From Lojkania enalia (taxonomy: Eukaryota; Ascomycota; Dothideomycetes; Pleosporales): a stretch of 64,000 bases of DNA. A program made the position numbers and the translations under genes. The notes beneath the pieces were generated by a model. The model was not told the DNA's origin, made no database searches, and was given only the letters and a program-made list of their open reading frames with translations. This document shows positions 23,633 to 37,800 of this stretch, piece by piece; the stretch's first letter is position 1, and the number at the start of each line of letters is the position of its first letter. The stretch spans positions 1 to 64,000 of the forward strand of contig ML986636.1 in NCBI GenBank assembly GCA_010094045.1, written 5' to 3'.

Positions 23633-26600
23633 ATTTATTAAAGTTTATACTACACTAAATTCTATTTTAATTACTAAGTAGATCTACTACTATATAAAGT
23701 TATAGACTAAAACAGACTAATAGAACAAGGATTTAATATAGCAACTGTATAGAGATAGTTCGCTAAAATAGTAGCTAGGCTGGAATACCTAGAGAAAGAA
23801 AAGTAGTAATAGTAACTTAAAAGAATAAGCCTTTATTAGAAGCTCGAGGAGTAACTAAATAAGTATTCGGCCCCTAAGAGGAGCGTCTTACTAACTATAC
23901 TATTAATAACTACTAAGCCTATTCGTATAAAAGCTATACTTAATAAACTAGATAAGTTCTAAGAAGACTATAAAGCGTATCCTATTTAGAAAAGTAGTAT
24001 AAAGATTAAGATCTATATTAATAGTTTATCTATAGACTTAATAAATACGATAGTAGCAACCTATATAGTATTATTTTATAAGAATAATACTAGAATATAC
24101 CTTTAATCGTATAAAAAACGTATTACTATAAATACCCTTATCTATAACAAATTCTAGACAATTATAGACATATAATATAATAACCCCTACCGTTAGAAAC
24201 GAGCTGGGATCGAGTTTAAAAACCTAAGACAAGGTAATAAAACCTTTATTAAGTTCCTAGTCGAGTATAATTATCTCTCTATAGAAGTGTCGTATAACTC
24301 TTACCTAGACTAAGTTAAGATATAAGATCTAGAAGAGAAGATTTATCCCGAGCTCCGCTAATTAATAATTAGTAACGTTAGTAAGAAAGACTTTATATTA
24401 TACGCGACCTTTATATAGAAACTTTATATTCTTAATAACCGTCTTAAAGTAGCTAAACTCGATAGCGCTTTTATATAGTCCTTTAGTAGAGGGAAGACTA
24501 GTTAGATAAGGAACAGCTAGAGATAGCTACTTACGCCGCTTCCGCAACTACAACTATTAGCTACTATTAATAATACTATAGACTAGATGCTAATAGCTAA
24601 TCGCGGACTCGTATAGTATCTAGATATAAAGCTTTAACTACTAGAGAAGATAAGAAATATTACCGAGAAAGAGCTAAAGGCTTAAAAATAATAGAATACC
24701 TATTTTACCTATAGAAATAAGGGTTACTTTACTTAAAGCTACTATTATACTCCGCTTAGGAGTAGTATATAGTTTAATCAGGCTTATATAATACTGCTAG
24801 AGCCTGTTTAGTATAATAAGAAATATAGAGATATAGCCTAAGCTAATAGGATAGAAAAAGTATTACTCTAAACGGAAGTCGGCGCTTAGAGTAATAAAAA
24901 GGGTAGGTGAATAAGTAAGTACTAGATGAATTTAATTAATTTCGGATAACTAGTACTTTATTTATAGCCCCTATACTATTTAATAATACCTTTAGCCTTC
25001 TTACCTTAATAGATAATAGCTGTAACTTATATATAATAGTCGAGAAAAGGATTATATAAAAGGCTAGACTAGAATACTTCTATCTTCTAATGCTATTAAC
25101 AGCCTTATTATTCAGCAACTTCTCGGCTGGAATTATTAAGAAGGTAGCTATTATTAACTTACTAGATATAGGTAGAAGTTAAGTAGGTCTAGGTTGGGTA
25201 TTTACTTACGTAGTCCTAAGGATAGAAGAAGATTATAGTATAATCTTAGGACGCTTATAGAGGTAAAGTAAGAATGTAATTATTAACCTAAAAACGGAAA
25301 TCCTATATATTTATAGAACGGAAGTAATTATATAAAACTAGGAGCTTTAGAAGTAGTAATATATAGCTAATATTACCTAAGTCTTAGCATATACTTTTTC
25401 TACTATAGTAAAATACTATAGGAGACGCCTGTAAAATTCCCTTACTAAGCTACCCCGCATCTTTACTATTAGTATAGCCGATATTTAGAAGGCTTTAGAA
25501 AATAAGCTAAAAATAGACCCTTATATAAAACTCCCTAAGGAATATATATAGTAGCTTTATACCTTTAATTAATAGGAAGCTAATAAGCTACCGCCTTTAA
25601 GACTAGGAGTAGACTATATAATCGAGCTAGAAGGGAAAGATAGAAGCCCTTTAAGGATCCCCTCAGGTCCTTTATATAGAATATTATAGGAAATGCTTCT
25701 TATCCTTTAGAAAACTCTAATAGAGCTTCTTAATAAAAGATTTATTTGGGTTAGCAACTCTCTAGTTATAGTACTAGTCCTGTTTATACGAAAACTAGAG
25801 GGTAGCCTCTACTTCTATATTAACTACTGTACCCTAAACGCTATTATATAAAAAGACTACTACCCTCTACCTCTAATCTAAAAAATGCTAAATTAAATTA
25901 GTCGAGTTAAGTAGTTTATAAAACTTAATATTATTACTACATTTAATAAGATCCGAATTAAAGAAGGAGACGAGTAGAAGATAGTATTTACAACCTACTA
26001 TAGTTTATATAAGTAGCTAGTTACACCCTTTAGCTTTATAGATGCTTTAAGTACCTTCTAACGGTATATTAATCGTATAATCTAGGAGTATTTAGGCGAC
26101 TTTATCTTAGCATACTTAAATAATATCCTTATATACACGGACGGCTCTCTATAAAACTATTAGCGCCACGTTAAAGTGATCCTTTAAAAGCTAATAGATG
26201 CTAGCCTCTAACTCGATATTAATAAGTGCGAATTTAAGGTCTATATAATAAAATATCTTAGCTTTATTATTAATATAGAAAAAGGTATCTAAATAGATCT
26301 ATAGAAAGTTAAGATAATCTAAAACTAGGAAGCGCCTATATTAGTTTACGGTATATAGAGTTTCTTAGACTTTATAAACTTCTACCGCTAGTTTATTAAA
26401 GAATTTTCTAAAGTAGTTGCTCTACTAATAGCTTTTACCTAAAGGGAATAAGAGAAGAAATAGTTTTAACTCGATAATCGGGTACTTACTACCTTTAATT
26501 ACCTAAAGCAATACTTTATATAAGTACTAGTGTTAACCTAGTATAACCCTAAAAGGGAAACAATTCTAGAGTATAATATCTCTAGCTAGTATACTAGAAG

Positions 26601-28697
26601 TATATTTTTATAATACGATAATAAAGGAGTTTTATAATCTATTACTTTTATGTTAAAGCGAATACTTTCTATAGAGTATAACTACCTAATCTATAATAAG
26701 AAATTACTAGTAGTTATATAATACTTTAAAGAATAGGAGAAGTTCTTAAAACTACTTATATACTTTATAGTTTGTATAGATTACTATAACCTAAAATACT
26801 TTACTAAAGTATAAAGGCTCTTTAAGTACTAGGTAAGGTAGGTAGTATTTCTTACCCAGTTTAACTTCTAGTTTAAATATAAGCCGGGTAAGCTTAATAT
26901 CCTAGTTAATACTCTCTTACGTTACGATCAGAATCTTCTAAAAGAAGCTAATAATAAGCAGATTTAGAGAAGGATTAGCTAACTCTTTAGACCGTCTAAT
27001 TTTAAGAATAGAGTTTATACAGCTCTTATATAAACTAGAAACTAGTATGCTAAAGATACTTCTAACGATTAGGTAGAGATAGTTATCCTAGAAAACTCTA
27101 TATTAGGGGAGGAATTTATAGATAAAGGGGAGTTTATAATTAAAATATCGTATGAGAAGTAGCAAATACTAATAGAAACCTTATAGTAAGATATCTAAGA
27201 AAAAGATAAGACGTATACTATACTTCTCTACACTACTAAAGTAGGGGAGAGAATACTCCTAGAAACCCTCTATTACCTTAAGATTAGCCTATCTAACCTC
27301 TTAGTTCTAGGAGATAGATTAATATAGAGAGAACGCGCTTAGGTTCTTAAAAGCGAGCTACTTTATATAAAGCTAATCTAAGAGACTTACAACTCTTACT
27401 TAACTAGCTACTCTAGTAAGAATATTACGATCGAGTTAATATTACAGCGCTACTTTTAGCCTAAAATAGCAGCGGATATTAAACGCTTTATATAAAATTA
27501 CTACTCTTATAATAGGAATATAGTTTAGCGTTCTAGAAAAAAAGGCCTACTATATTCTCTTCTAGTCCCTAAAAGGGTATAGTTAGAAATTTTAATAGAC
27601 TATATTATTAACTTACCAAGAATTATATATAGTAATAAGTATATTCTTATTATTACAGACCGTTTAAGTAAAAAAGTACTCTTTATTACTATCTTAGACC
27701 TTAAGAGCTAAATATTAGCTAATAAGTTTATCGAGTATTTTATAGCATATTACAGGCTTCTATAAGTAATAGTCTCTAATAGAGGAGAGTAGTTTATATA
27801 AGACGTATAGGTATATATCTACTAAATTCTTAAGATTAAATAAAGGCTATTAATAGTATACTATTTAAAGACTAACGGAAGTATAGAGCGTATAAACTAG
27901 CTACTTAAAAAACTTCTCTACTACTATTATAACTACTACTAGGATAACTGGGATCTATAGCTACTACTAGCTTAGATTACTGTTAGTACCAGGAACGCTT
28001 CTTCTATAAGAGTTAGCCTATTCTTTTTTACTTATAGCTATTACCCGAACTTAGGAGAGTTTATATAACTAGAAGAGGAGCTACTAATAGAGTAGTTTAG
28101 AGACCCTATTTACGTAGTAAAATAGATTATTAGTAAATTAAAAGACTGCGTCGAATTTGTATAAGTAATAATAGCCTATATATAATAGTAGTAGTAAGAA
28201 ATTTATAATTATATAAGAGATCCTATACTATAATACTAATTAGGGGATAAAGTTTAGCTTAATATATGTAATATTAAAATAGACCCTATAAAGAAAAAGA
28301 AGCTCTATAAACTCTATTAATAATATATAGTTAATAAGACTATTAGATAAAATATATACCGACTAGATACTCTATTAGAAATTTATAACATCTTCTATAC
28401 AACGCTACTTCGCCCTATTACTTAAGACTCGTTACTAAGTTAAATATAGGACGACTATTAACTAGCGCTAATCAGCGTTGGAAACGAAGATAAATAGGAG
28501 TTTAAGAAAATCTAAGACGTACGAGTAATTAGTAAGAGAGGAGGCAGCCTAAAATAGTAGTTCCTTTATAAGTAGACTAGTTATACTATACCCTTATAGA
28601 ACGACCAGAATAACTGTAAAGATATAATTACTTTAGGAGAATTCGAACGGGATATAGGGCGGAACTTTACTAAAGAACTACTTATCCGTACAACTTA

Positions 28698-28731
28698 GAG
28701 GAAGAGGAAGAGGAGGAGGAGGAGGGGAATA
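28698..28731 (+). other. Polypurine tract of Gypsy J
   Basis: GAGGAAGAGGAAGAGGAGG and following purines directly before the 3' LTR, the expected plus-strand priming site of an LTR retrotransposon. It escaped mutation because it contains no CpA or TpG. Confidence 0.75.
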
Positions 28732-28732
28732 T

Positions 28733-28934
28733 TATAAAGGTCCCAGCCTATAGCTCGATCCCGTTCCTACGATGCTATAATAGTAGTTGCCCTTATACGA
28801 CCCTATACCTGCCTGGACTAAAGTAAGCGAATAATACGTATCTTACTACCGTATACCTTCTCTTCTCTTTCTCTAGCTTTAATAATAATGGATTCTTATT
28901 ATATCTGATCCTATTATATCCTTAGACCTTCTTA
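28733..28934 (+). repeat. Gypsy J 3' LTR
   Basis: 202 bp, TATAAAGGTCCCAGCC to AGACCTTCTTA, followed by the target duplication ATTAG. Confidence 0.88.
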
Positions 28935-29266
28935 ATTAGCTATATCTTACAGTATATCGAGATTAAGCTGAAACCTACGTATATCTACATTAAGTATATA
29001 GTCTATAATTAACCTCTCTTCCAGCTCTATAAGGTCTCCTATTATAATACTCTTTTAGGGTAGTATAGCTAACTTTAAACGCTTATGCTATAGCTAGATT
29101 TAACTTAAATTAACCTTGTTTAAAAGCTTTATTTACTATAGTTATATCAGCTTTAAATAAGTATATTCTATTATATAGTTATAGAAATATTACGAAAATT
29201 AATAGGGTGGTAGAGATTTTAGTAGGTTACTAACCGCTCGGTAGTTTTAACCGCTTGGTAGTAGAT

Positions 29267-32029
29267 TATATTAGTTAATACTCTAAGTATATTCTAGTAC
29301 TTTATAAATAAGATACTAAAACTATACTTTAATATATTCTATACTACTTATATTAATAATATTCTTATATTTAGTAAGAATCTAAAGAATTATAAGTAGT
29401 ATATTTAGCTAGTTCTTAAAGCCTTAAAAGTAAATAGTCTATAGTTTAATATAAATAAGTATAAGTTCTACTAGTTAAAAAGAATCTATCTAAAGTATAT
29501 AATTATTATAGAAGAGATTTATATAGACTTAAAGAAGGTAGAGATAATTATTAACTAGAAATACTCTAAGAATATAAAAGATATTTAAGCCTTTATAGGT
29601 TTTATAAACTTCTACCAACAATTTATTAGTAACTTCTTATAGAAAGTCTCCTCTTTAGTAGCTCTAACTAAGAAAAATATTCGATTTAACTAGAATAATA
29701 ACTATTAATATTCCTTCAACTATTTAAAAAATACCTTTATCTCTATACTAATTTTCTAATACTTTAACCTTAAACTATTAATAGTAGTAGAAACTAATAT
29801 ATCTAATTTTATAATAGTCGGTGTACTGTTTTAGAGAGGTGCTAATAGTAAACTAAGACCTATTACTTACTTTTCTAAGTATATAAACTCTACTAAAGGC
29901 AACTATAAGATATATAATAAGGAGCTACTTATAATTATCTAATATTTTAAGTAATAGAGACCTAAATTAGAAGGTATAGCATTTTCTATAAAAGTATTAA
30001 ATAATTTTAAGAACTTATAGTACTTTATAATAATAAAATAGTTAAACTACTAATAGGTCTATTAGTTAAAATATCTATTAAGGTTTAATATTAGTATTAT
30101 ATATTAATCTAGAAAACTTAGAGAGAAGTCTAATACCTTAATTTAAAGGTTATAAAATAAGTCTATATAAGAAGAGGCTTATAAAAGTTATTAATAGATA
30201 TTATTTTATTTAAACTATTCTAATAGATAGAAGTAGGTTAATTAATTATAGAGATTATTAATAAAGAATACCTAAATAATAACCTAATCTAAAATACTCT
30301 AAAGCTACTAAAAGAAGAAACTTATTAATTTAAACTTCTAACTCTAGTTAATTATAAAAATTATAATAACTAATTATATTATTAAGATTAACTTATAATA
30401 TTAGACTATAATAAGTTAAAGCTTAAGCTACTATAAGCTATCTATAACTTACTATCTAGTAGATACCCTAGTTAAAGAAAGACTTTAGAACTACTCTAAC
30501 GCAAGTACTATTAGTTAAAGATATTCGACTTAGTATAATAATATATAGACTATTATTATCTATATTAAAGAAGTAAGGCTTTTAAAGAGAAGTACTATAG
30601 CTTACTAAAACTATTACCTATCCCTAAATAGAGATTTTAAGATATTTTTATAAACTTTATAACTAATCTATTAGAATTAGAAGATTATATAAATATTATA
30701 ATAGTAGTTGATAGGTTAAGTAAATATAGATACTTAATACTTATAAGGGTATATATACTATTCTACACCCATAATCAGCGATATTAATTATTCGTACCTT
30801 TTAATTGTAGTACTATAGTAGTATAGAACTGTACTTCTAACATTATAATTAATATTACCTAGCGTGCGAGGTTAATAGGCAGTATTATAGGGTCGCGAGT
30901 TCGATTTACACGGGAGCTAGTTTAGCCTAACAAGCTTTTTATAAAGCTAAAGCGTAAGGCGGCCTCTTTAAACGCTGCGCTGAAAGTTGCTAGAAGGTCT
31001 AATATATATATAGGTATGTGCGTATAAGTATATCCACGCAGGCGTATTAAGAGGTAGCTGGAAATAACCAGAGGGTCGATCTATAGAGCTGTACTTCTAA
31101 CAATACTATATATAAGAATCGAAACTTCTAATATTATCTAACTAATCTATTATTATATATAGGTTTACTATAGACTATTATATCCGACTGTAGGATATAG
31201 TTTATTTCTACTTTCTACTAAGAGTTCTATAGATAGCTATAAATTAATATATATATATTAACCAACTTCTACTTAAAAATTAATAGCTAGATAGAGAACG
31301 CTAATATAGTAATAGAACAAGTTCTCTAAGCCTATATTAGCTATAAATAAGATAACTAGGTTAAATAGCTACTAATAGTATAGTTTAAAGTAAATAATAT
31401 AGTATTTAAATTAATAAAAGTCTCTTTATTTCTAGCCTATTTTAGCTAGTACCTTTAAATAGGTTTTAAGCCGCCTATAGAAATCTATTAACTACTAAAA
31501 TAGTCTCTAATAGTATAGAAAGCTAATAGACTAGTTAATAAGATAAAGGATATTATAAAGTATATTAGAGAAGAACTTACCTAAATATAAGTATTTTAAT
31601 AAAAGTACGCTAACTCTAAGTATATACTAGCCCCTAACTACTAAGTTAGTAATCTAGTTTAGTTAGATACTAGAAATATATATATTTAAAGACCGTTAAA
31701 AAAGTTTAACTAGAAGAATATAAGCTTTTATAAGATTATTATAAAAGTATTCTTATATACTTATAGATTAAAACTACCTAAATTAGCTAAGATATATTTT
31801 ATATTCTATATATCGCTATTATAGCTAGTATTTAAGTTGTTTAACTATTCATCTAATTAATAAATATATAACTCTAAACCTATTAAAATTAATAGAAAAT
31901 TTAAATATTTTATTAAGTATATAGAAAACTTCTACTATAATTAATAGAAATATTAGTATAAATATCTTACTAAATAGACTAGCTATTATAACCTAAAATA
32001 GTACCCGGCTAGTAACTTTACTAAAATAA
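29267..32029 (+). pseudogene. Gypsy H, reverse transcriptase to chromodomain part
   Basis: Continues H after transposon I. RT: INKILKLYFNIF then TTYINNILIFSKNL (YLDDIL box, about 29,330-29,390). RNase H: YFSKYINSTKGNYKIYNKEL (about 29,850-29,930). Integrase: about 30,450-31,560, with VVDRLSKYRYLIP, IISDCRIQF and INSQIENANIVIEQ, broken by the SINE-like insert near 30,760-31,102. A chromodomain-like tail follows (about 31,880-32,029, ending YPASNFTK), where Gypsy M interrupts it. Stops are TAA/TAG in place of Gln. The chromodomain-like tail places H among chromoviruses. Confidence 0.82.
30843..31081 (+). mobile_element. SINE-like insert with tRNA-type promoter boxes, little RIP
   Basis: 239 bp flanked by 21-bp direct repeats that differ at one base (30822-30842 and 31082-31102, TATAGARCTGTACTTCTAACA), the pattern of a LINE-mobilised insertion. 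Near the 5' end is a box A-like TAGCGTGCGAGG (30860-30871), then box B-like GAGTTCGATTT (30898-30908) at normal tRNA-promoter spacing. CpA and TpG are far commoner than in the flanks. No A-rich tail is seen. About 60-85 bp left of the first repeat is also little mutated and does not fit the integrase frame, so the true insert may be larger or composite. Confidence 0.55.
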
Positions 32030-32565
32030 TATTACTAACCTATATACTATTAGTATATATAATAATTACCGCTATAGTCGTATATATACTAGAGCTTTAT
32101 TTATATTAGATTAGTTAGAGGTAGTAGCTTTAGTAAAAAGAGAGTATTAGGATTACTAGTTCTTTAAATATAATAAGTATATTTAGAAGTCTAATAGAGT
32201 AATAAAATAAATTTATAAGAATAACTATATAAGATTTAATCTATTAAAAAGATCTTCTATCTTATATAGTTAAGTCTAAAACTACTAAGTCTAGCTTATT
32301 AAATCTATTAGGTCTATTAGGTTTATTCTACTATACCTAATACTTCTACTATTATTATATATATAGGTTATACTATATTTTATCTTCTAGCTAATTATCT
32401 CTTTAGTTCTTATAGTCCTACTATTTACTATCTAATAATTAGTCCTTAATATAATTCTACCTATTATTATCTTATTAGTTCTTATCTAAGTTAACTTATA
32501 TAATAACTAATATTAAATTAAACTCTAGCTATAAAGATAGTACTTCTTAGTATTCTATATTTATA
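32030..32565 (-). repeat. Gypsy M left LTR (3' in coding sense)
   Basis: 536 bp, TATTACTAACC to TTTATA, matching 41428-41963 along its length. The right copy is somewhat less mutated (for example GCCTAACTTATTAGGTCCG). Confidence 0.82.
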
Positions 32566-32589
32566 ATATCTACTCCTTCCTCTATAAGT

Positions 32590-34633
32590 TTATCCTAAAG
32601 CTTTTTAATCTATTATTTTACCTATTCTATCTAGGTGTAGTATTCTACTATCTCTAGTAGCTTATTCTAGTTTCTAATATATTCTATATAGGTATATTAT
32701 AGTATAGTATCTATATTTTTCTATTCTAGGGTTAGTACTTTATATATTCTAGTAGGTCCTACTCCGCTTATAAATATAGCCCTATTCTTCTTTCTTTTCT
32801 TCTTCTACTATACTAAAGGTTTAACGTAAAAACACCTCTATCTATAACTATTATACTAGTTACTTAATTCTTTTACTAGATATTATAATAGATCTATCTT
32901 ATTATTATAGTAATACTACTCTTTCTTTTATATATAAAGAGTATCTTTCTTAGAGTTTATTCTACAATTTTTCTCTAACTAAGGGTATTCTTTACTATTT
33001 TCTAGTAAACATATTAAAGGCTTATATAGAGTCTACTTCTACCTATTAAGATTTTATAGCTACTAAGAAAGAGGAGATTTATTATCTTAAAGAATCTGCG
33101 TATTACCGTTAGGCAGCTCTTTCTTACCTAAAGTATATTAAAAAGCGTATCTATTTTCTAGAGAAGTATAGTCTAGATTTTAGGAAACGAGAGGTAAAGT
33201 TAATAGAAGAGTAAGAGAAGTTAGAGGAAGAGAAGAGGAGGTCTGCTAGGTCTGAAGTACTTTCTAATACCGCTCTAAGTTCTGTACGAGAGGCTTCTTC
33301 TATATTACTACTACTATTACCTCTTAACTAGACTCTACTTAACAACCTATTATTTTAGCCTTCTAGTAAAACTCCTTTAGCTTTATAGTATAGTTAGTTA
33401 GATTCTATACTAGTTCTTATAAACTTTTCTCTTATAGATATCCTTCCTACTTTACTAAGTACCTCTACTAACGTCTAAATCGTTTTTTTACTAGTATATA
33501 TTCTACTTTATATTTCTAATCCAGTTTTATATTAATAGTTTCTTATAGTAGTATATTGTCCGGTACGAGTTCTAGTTTTAACTTATAAAATACTAGGTGT
33601 ATTTTTATATTACTTAGTAGCTTTAATCTAAAATTTATAGGTCTAACCTATTCTTTAATTAGAAATAGCCCTATCTTCTTATAATCTAACTTTTTCGTAG
33701 GTCTCTTAGTTTTTAAGTTTTTTATTAATAGGAAAACTTTACCCCCCTCTTTAAAGGTTAGTTTCTTAATTCTTAACTTATTAGCTTATTCTACTATTCT
33801 AAGGTTTCTTAACTAAATCTTTTTCTTAAGCTAATTATAGATTTCCTTTATTTCTTTAGCTTTCTAGTCTACTAGTAGAACTGGAGATTCTTTCTTATTC
33901 TATTTCTAATATATAACAGCTTTCTATCTATAGTTAGCTTTAAAGGGTATAGTTCTTATAGTACTCTAAATTATTCTATTATAGGCTATCTATATTATAG
34001 GTAATAATTTAACCTAATTATCTTATTATTTATTAATATATATCCTTAAATATGTTTTTAGATTTAAGTTAACTTATTCTATCTAACTATTTATTTATAA
34101 GTAGAAACTAGTTAATATCTATTATTAGATTTCTATCTTTTCTATCTATCTCTACTAGTATTTAGATGTAAACAACTTATCTCTATCTAAAGTAATATAC
34201 TTTAGAACTCTATACTCTATAAGTACTATATATAATAACTTATATGCTAGTTTAAATACTATTATTATTTCTAAAACTAGTCTAAAGTATATATATTTTA
34301 TTAGCTAATCTATTATATTTATAATCGTATTATATCTTCTTTTTAACTCTAGTTCTATTAACTCTAGTAATTTAGTTATAAAGTTAATTATAATCAATTC
34401 TTATAGTCTTTTAAGTACTTCTAGTAGCTATAAGAATCTATAAGGTTTATATCTTATAGTCTTATTCTTTCTACATTCTAAATACTTATAGAGTATATCT
34501 TATATTTCTCTTCTTATATTAGTAAGAGTAAAGCTCTTTCTCAGCTCTCGCTCTATTTCTACTACTTCTAAATATCCCTATTCTAGTAATTTATATAATT
34601 TTTTTATTATCTACTTTTATATATATAAATATA
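32590..34633 (-). pseudogene. Gypsy M integrase and C-terminal region
   Basis: The minus-strand reading gives an integrase zinc-finger remnant next to Copia-2 (about 34,560), the catalytic core with YNTIINIIDQLIKYIYF and DRDKLFTSKY (about 34,150-34,360) and INSQIEQVN (about 34,060). A GPY/F-type module follows with KLTFKEGGKVFLLIKNLKTK (about 33,720-33,780), then a chromodomain-like start near 33,500. The remaining sequence to the LTR is Ser/Glu-rich and unassigned. Stops are mostly TAG/TAA at Gln or Trp positions. Confidence 0.75.
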
Positions 34634-34638
34634 TATAT

Positions 34639-34842
34639 TGTAGTAAGAGGCGAATCTTATCTTAGGGAGGAAGATAAGAAGCTGAACTGGTTAATTGAAG
34701 ATAGCTAGCAGGCCATATTTATGTACATAAAAAAGGGGTATATTAGCTAATATCCAGCGTAATATCCAGCATGATATCAACCGTAATATCGTACGTTGAT
34801 ATCTGATACAGCTCGGCAGACTAGCCGAAAATCCCTATAATA
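34639..34842 (-). repeat. Copia-2 left LTR
   Basis: 204 bp, TGTAGTAAGAGG to CCCTATAATA, followed by CCCCCC, the polypurine tract on the minus strand. Inside, about 34745-34815, a series of imperfect repeats built on RATATC followed by ~6 bases could be promoter sites. Confidence 0.88.
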
Positions 34843-37800
34843 TACCCCCCTAGTTTTAACTGCGAAGGAGAAGCTGCGTCGAAAAAATAAAGGTAGATAC
34901 TATACTAAAAGAGGTAAATTATATAGAGTAACTAGTAGTAGAGCTAAGTACGCTTGTAGAAATATTAATTTAATATAATATAGGGTGAGTTATAATTAAT
35001 TTTTAATCACCCCCTAAGATTCTTATTAGTAATCGATTTATTTGGCTGATAGAAATTCCTAAGATTCGATTCTAGCTAAAATATCTTCTATTTTTAGTTG
35101 CTTAATAAACTTTTAGTGTTGTTACGGCTGTAAAACTTTTATAAGACCGTCGGCTGGTATTAGATTCATTAGTTGCTAACTAATTGTAAGTTTCTACTCT
35201 GCTACTTCTTAACGTAGCTAGTGCTGGTATATATCTATATAGCGAAGTTTAGTATTAAGACGCTTAGATAGCTTATTTATGATATCTACTATTTGTTAAT
35301 TATTATAAAGTAGTACTAGTTACATGTTAATATCGAAGCGTAGTAAGGCGAAGGCCTTCTACTACTACTCTATTTCTAATCTAGCGACTAATAGTACTAA
35401 TAATTCTGCCTTAGTAGTCGATTTTATAACCGTATGCTAAATTAAGACTTTCTAATTAATTAGCATCCTAAAAAGTTGAAATATATAGCTGTAGGAACTT
35501 TAACAAGTATTAGGATTATTACTAAAGGCTGTATTAGATATACTATAGAATAGTAATTACTCTATAGGGTTGATATAATTAGTATTACTACTCTAGCTAA
35601 TAGTAGAGGTATTTTATATATTATCAGCTATTACTATAGTTGCTAAGTACTTTATATTAATTAGATATTACTATACTCTTAAGGCAGCGTTAATATAATA
35701 ATTACTAGAGTTCTAGAGGTATTATAATAATATCGAGTATACTCGCGCGATATTAGAGCGTATAAAAACTATAATCTAGACTAGACAACTAATTAGTTGT
35801 TAGTAGTAAGATATCCTATTAGAGGATTCCTTAGTAGTAGCTAGCAGTATATTCTCGTATAGAGGCGTACTCAGCGCCTTCTTATTAACCGTAATATTAA
35901 ATCGCGCTGCCACCTTATTAATAAATAAATCCTATAGTAGTTAGGTCTTACGCTACTATATATCGCGTACGATTTAAACTCCTAGAAACTAATTTAGATT
36001 TCCGAGGAATCGAAGTTCGTATTTATTACTTAATTACAATTTAAATTTCTACTTAGTAAAGATATTTAATAAGTAAACTAGAATTATAATATTATTAATA
36101 TAAAAGAAGACGATCAGCTTATTATTTATATATAAGCAAGATATTTCTAGTACTATTTTAAGGCCTAATTATCTTAGAGTCTTATCTAGCTTATAATACT
36201 AAAGTTTCGGAGCATCCTTAAAACTATATATAGCTTTCTATAGTTGTAGATATTTTCTATACTTATATACGAAACCTTCTAGTATATAGATATATATTAG
36301 CCTGTCTAATCGGTAGTTAAGAAACGTATTAACAATATCGAACTGGTATATATTAAGTTTAAAATAAGTTGCAATTAATATTAGAAAGCGAAAGGTTCGT
36401 ACAACTAGTATAGTAGTATAGGTATCTTCCTATTAAGATTGTAGATCGCTGCGTACGACTAATCTAGCCTTAAATTTATATAGGAAACCGTCCTTATTAA
36501 ATTTATATGCGAATACCTATATTACTAGAAGAATTTTAATAGAGTCTTAGAGGATTGTTACCTTCTACTAGGTATCTATATCCTCCTACTTCTATAACTC
36601 AGTATAATAGGCCTTATAGAAGCTAGCGCTGAAAGGGTAATTCTTTAGATCCTTATAGTACTTTAGTTCTAGTAGAAGCTGATTGCGATAATATTTTCTA
36701 ATAGTATAAGTTTCCTTTATATAATTTACTAGTATTAGCTTGCTATTAGATAGTACTACGAAGGTTATAAAGTATAACTAAGGCAGCTTATAGCTGTATA
36801 GGAATCTACCTCCCTAAATTATATTATCTCTTAATATTTAGCTACTGATTTCTTCCCTCCGCAGGATATTATTTGTTCTTCTTAAGGGTATAGAAGTATA
36901 AAGAGGTAACAGTTGCCATCCTTATAGCAAATTATCGCTAAATATAATATTCTTACTATCTACTAGCAGTACTACAGGGGTATCCTGATTTCTTAGTACT
37001 AGTACTAGTATTAATTCTAGTATTAGAAGTCCCTAATTACTACTAATATCGTCGATTTATTCTTTAAAAACAGTATTCTTCTACTAATAGGCCTTTTTAC
37101 TAATTAAATTGCCTGCTAACTTAGTAGGGATATTTTAATTAGGCAGCCGATCCTTATAGATCGCTTTTACGACTTTAATCGTTTTATTATTACTACTATT
37201 AATAGAGCTCTTAATATTATTAATTTAAAAAAGAATCTTCTCTAGGGACTCTTTTAGCGGATATTCCTCCTTACTAGATATAATATCGCTAAATATAACG
37301 TTCCTAGTATTAAATACCCGTTTTAGTTTTAGAATTAGCACTCGGTATATATTCGTACTCCTATATTATAAGAGTTTCCTAATTAGTACCTATAATACCA
37401 GTTTATCGCCTCTTAATAGAGTTTTATCCAAAATATACGCTTGTAATCCTATAATCTAAAGGTAAGTAAGAGACGGTTTATAGCTAAAAACAGCCTTATA
37501 TAGGGTTTTAAATCGAAGGCTTATAATTAGCGTTCTATTAAGTAGGTATATTACTATATAAGCTAATTTATTAGCATATTTATTAGAGATATTATCTTCT
37601 ATCGTGAAAGCGCGCGCGCGGGTTATAATTTAATATTCTACTTATTCTACTAGACTATTCTATTTAGGCGTATAAGGCGTGCGAGCTTCAATCGCAATTC
37701 TTTAATTAAGTAATACTTCTATAAGTTCTAAGAAGCTTAAGTTATTATCTATATAGATATATATAATCTTTCTTTTATACTATTATTTAATTTTTACTAA

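Larger units (their letters stand above)
23431..28934 (+). mobile_element. Gypsy J LTR retrotransposon (Ty3/Gypsy), RIP-inactivated
   Basis: 5,504 bp with 202-bp LTRs and target duplication ATTAG (23426-23430, 28935-28939). Plus-strand order: gag about 23,750-24,950, protease about 25,010-25,180, RT about 25,600-26,300 (including AYLNNILIYTDG, formerly YLDDILIY), RNase H about 26,350-26,920, integrase about 27,380-28,250, and a C-terminal chromodomain-like tail about 28,440-28,640. A long purine tract precedes the right LTR. It is the same family as K on the minus strand. Frames are open apart from RIP-type stops. Confidence 0.88.
21951..29266 (-). mobile_element. Fot1/pogo-like DNA transposon I, split by Gypsy J
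   Basis: TIRs ATCYACTACYAAGCGGTTAA at 21951 and inverted at 29266, with TA at 21949-21950 and 29267-29268. Net length without J is about 1,807 bp. The TIR holds paired words AAGCGGTTA and GAGCGGTTAG. The minus-strand transposase relic has its C-terminal part at about 22,560-22,730 (INYITKENFLPIFKAAFNN) and its catalytic region at 23201-23222 (NFDKTGF: Asp kept, Glu changed to Lys). Gypsy J is inserted near its N-terminal part. Confidence 0.85.
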
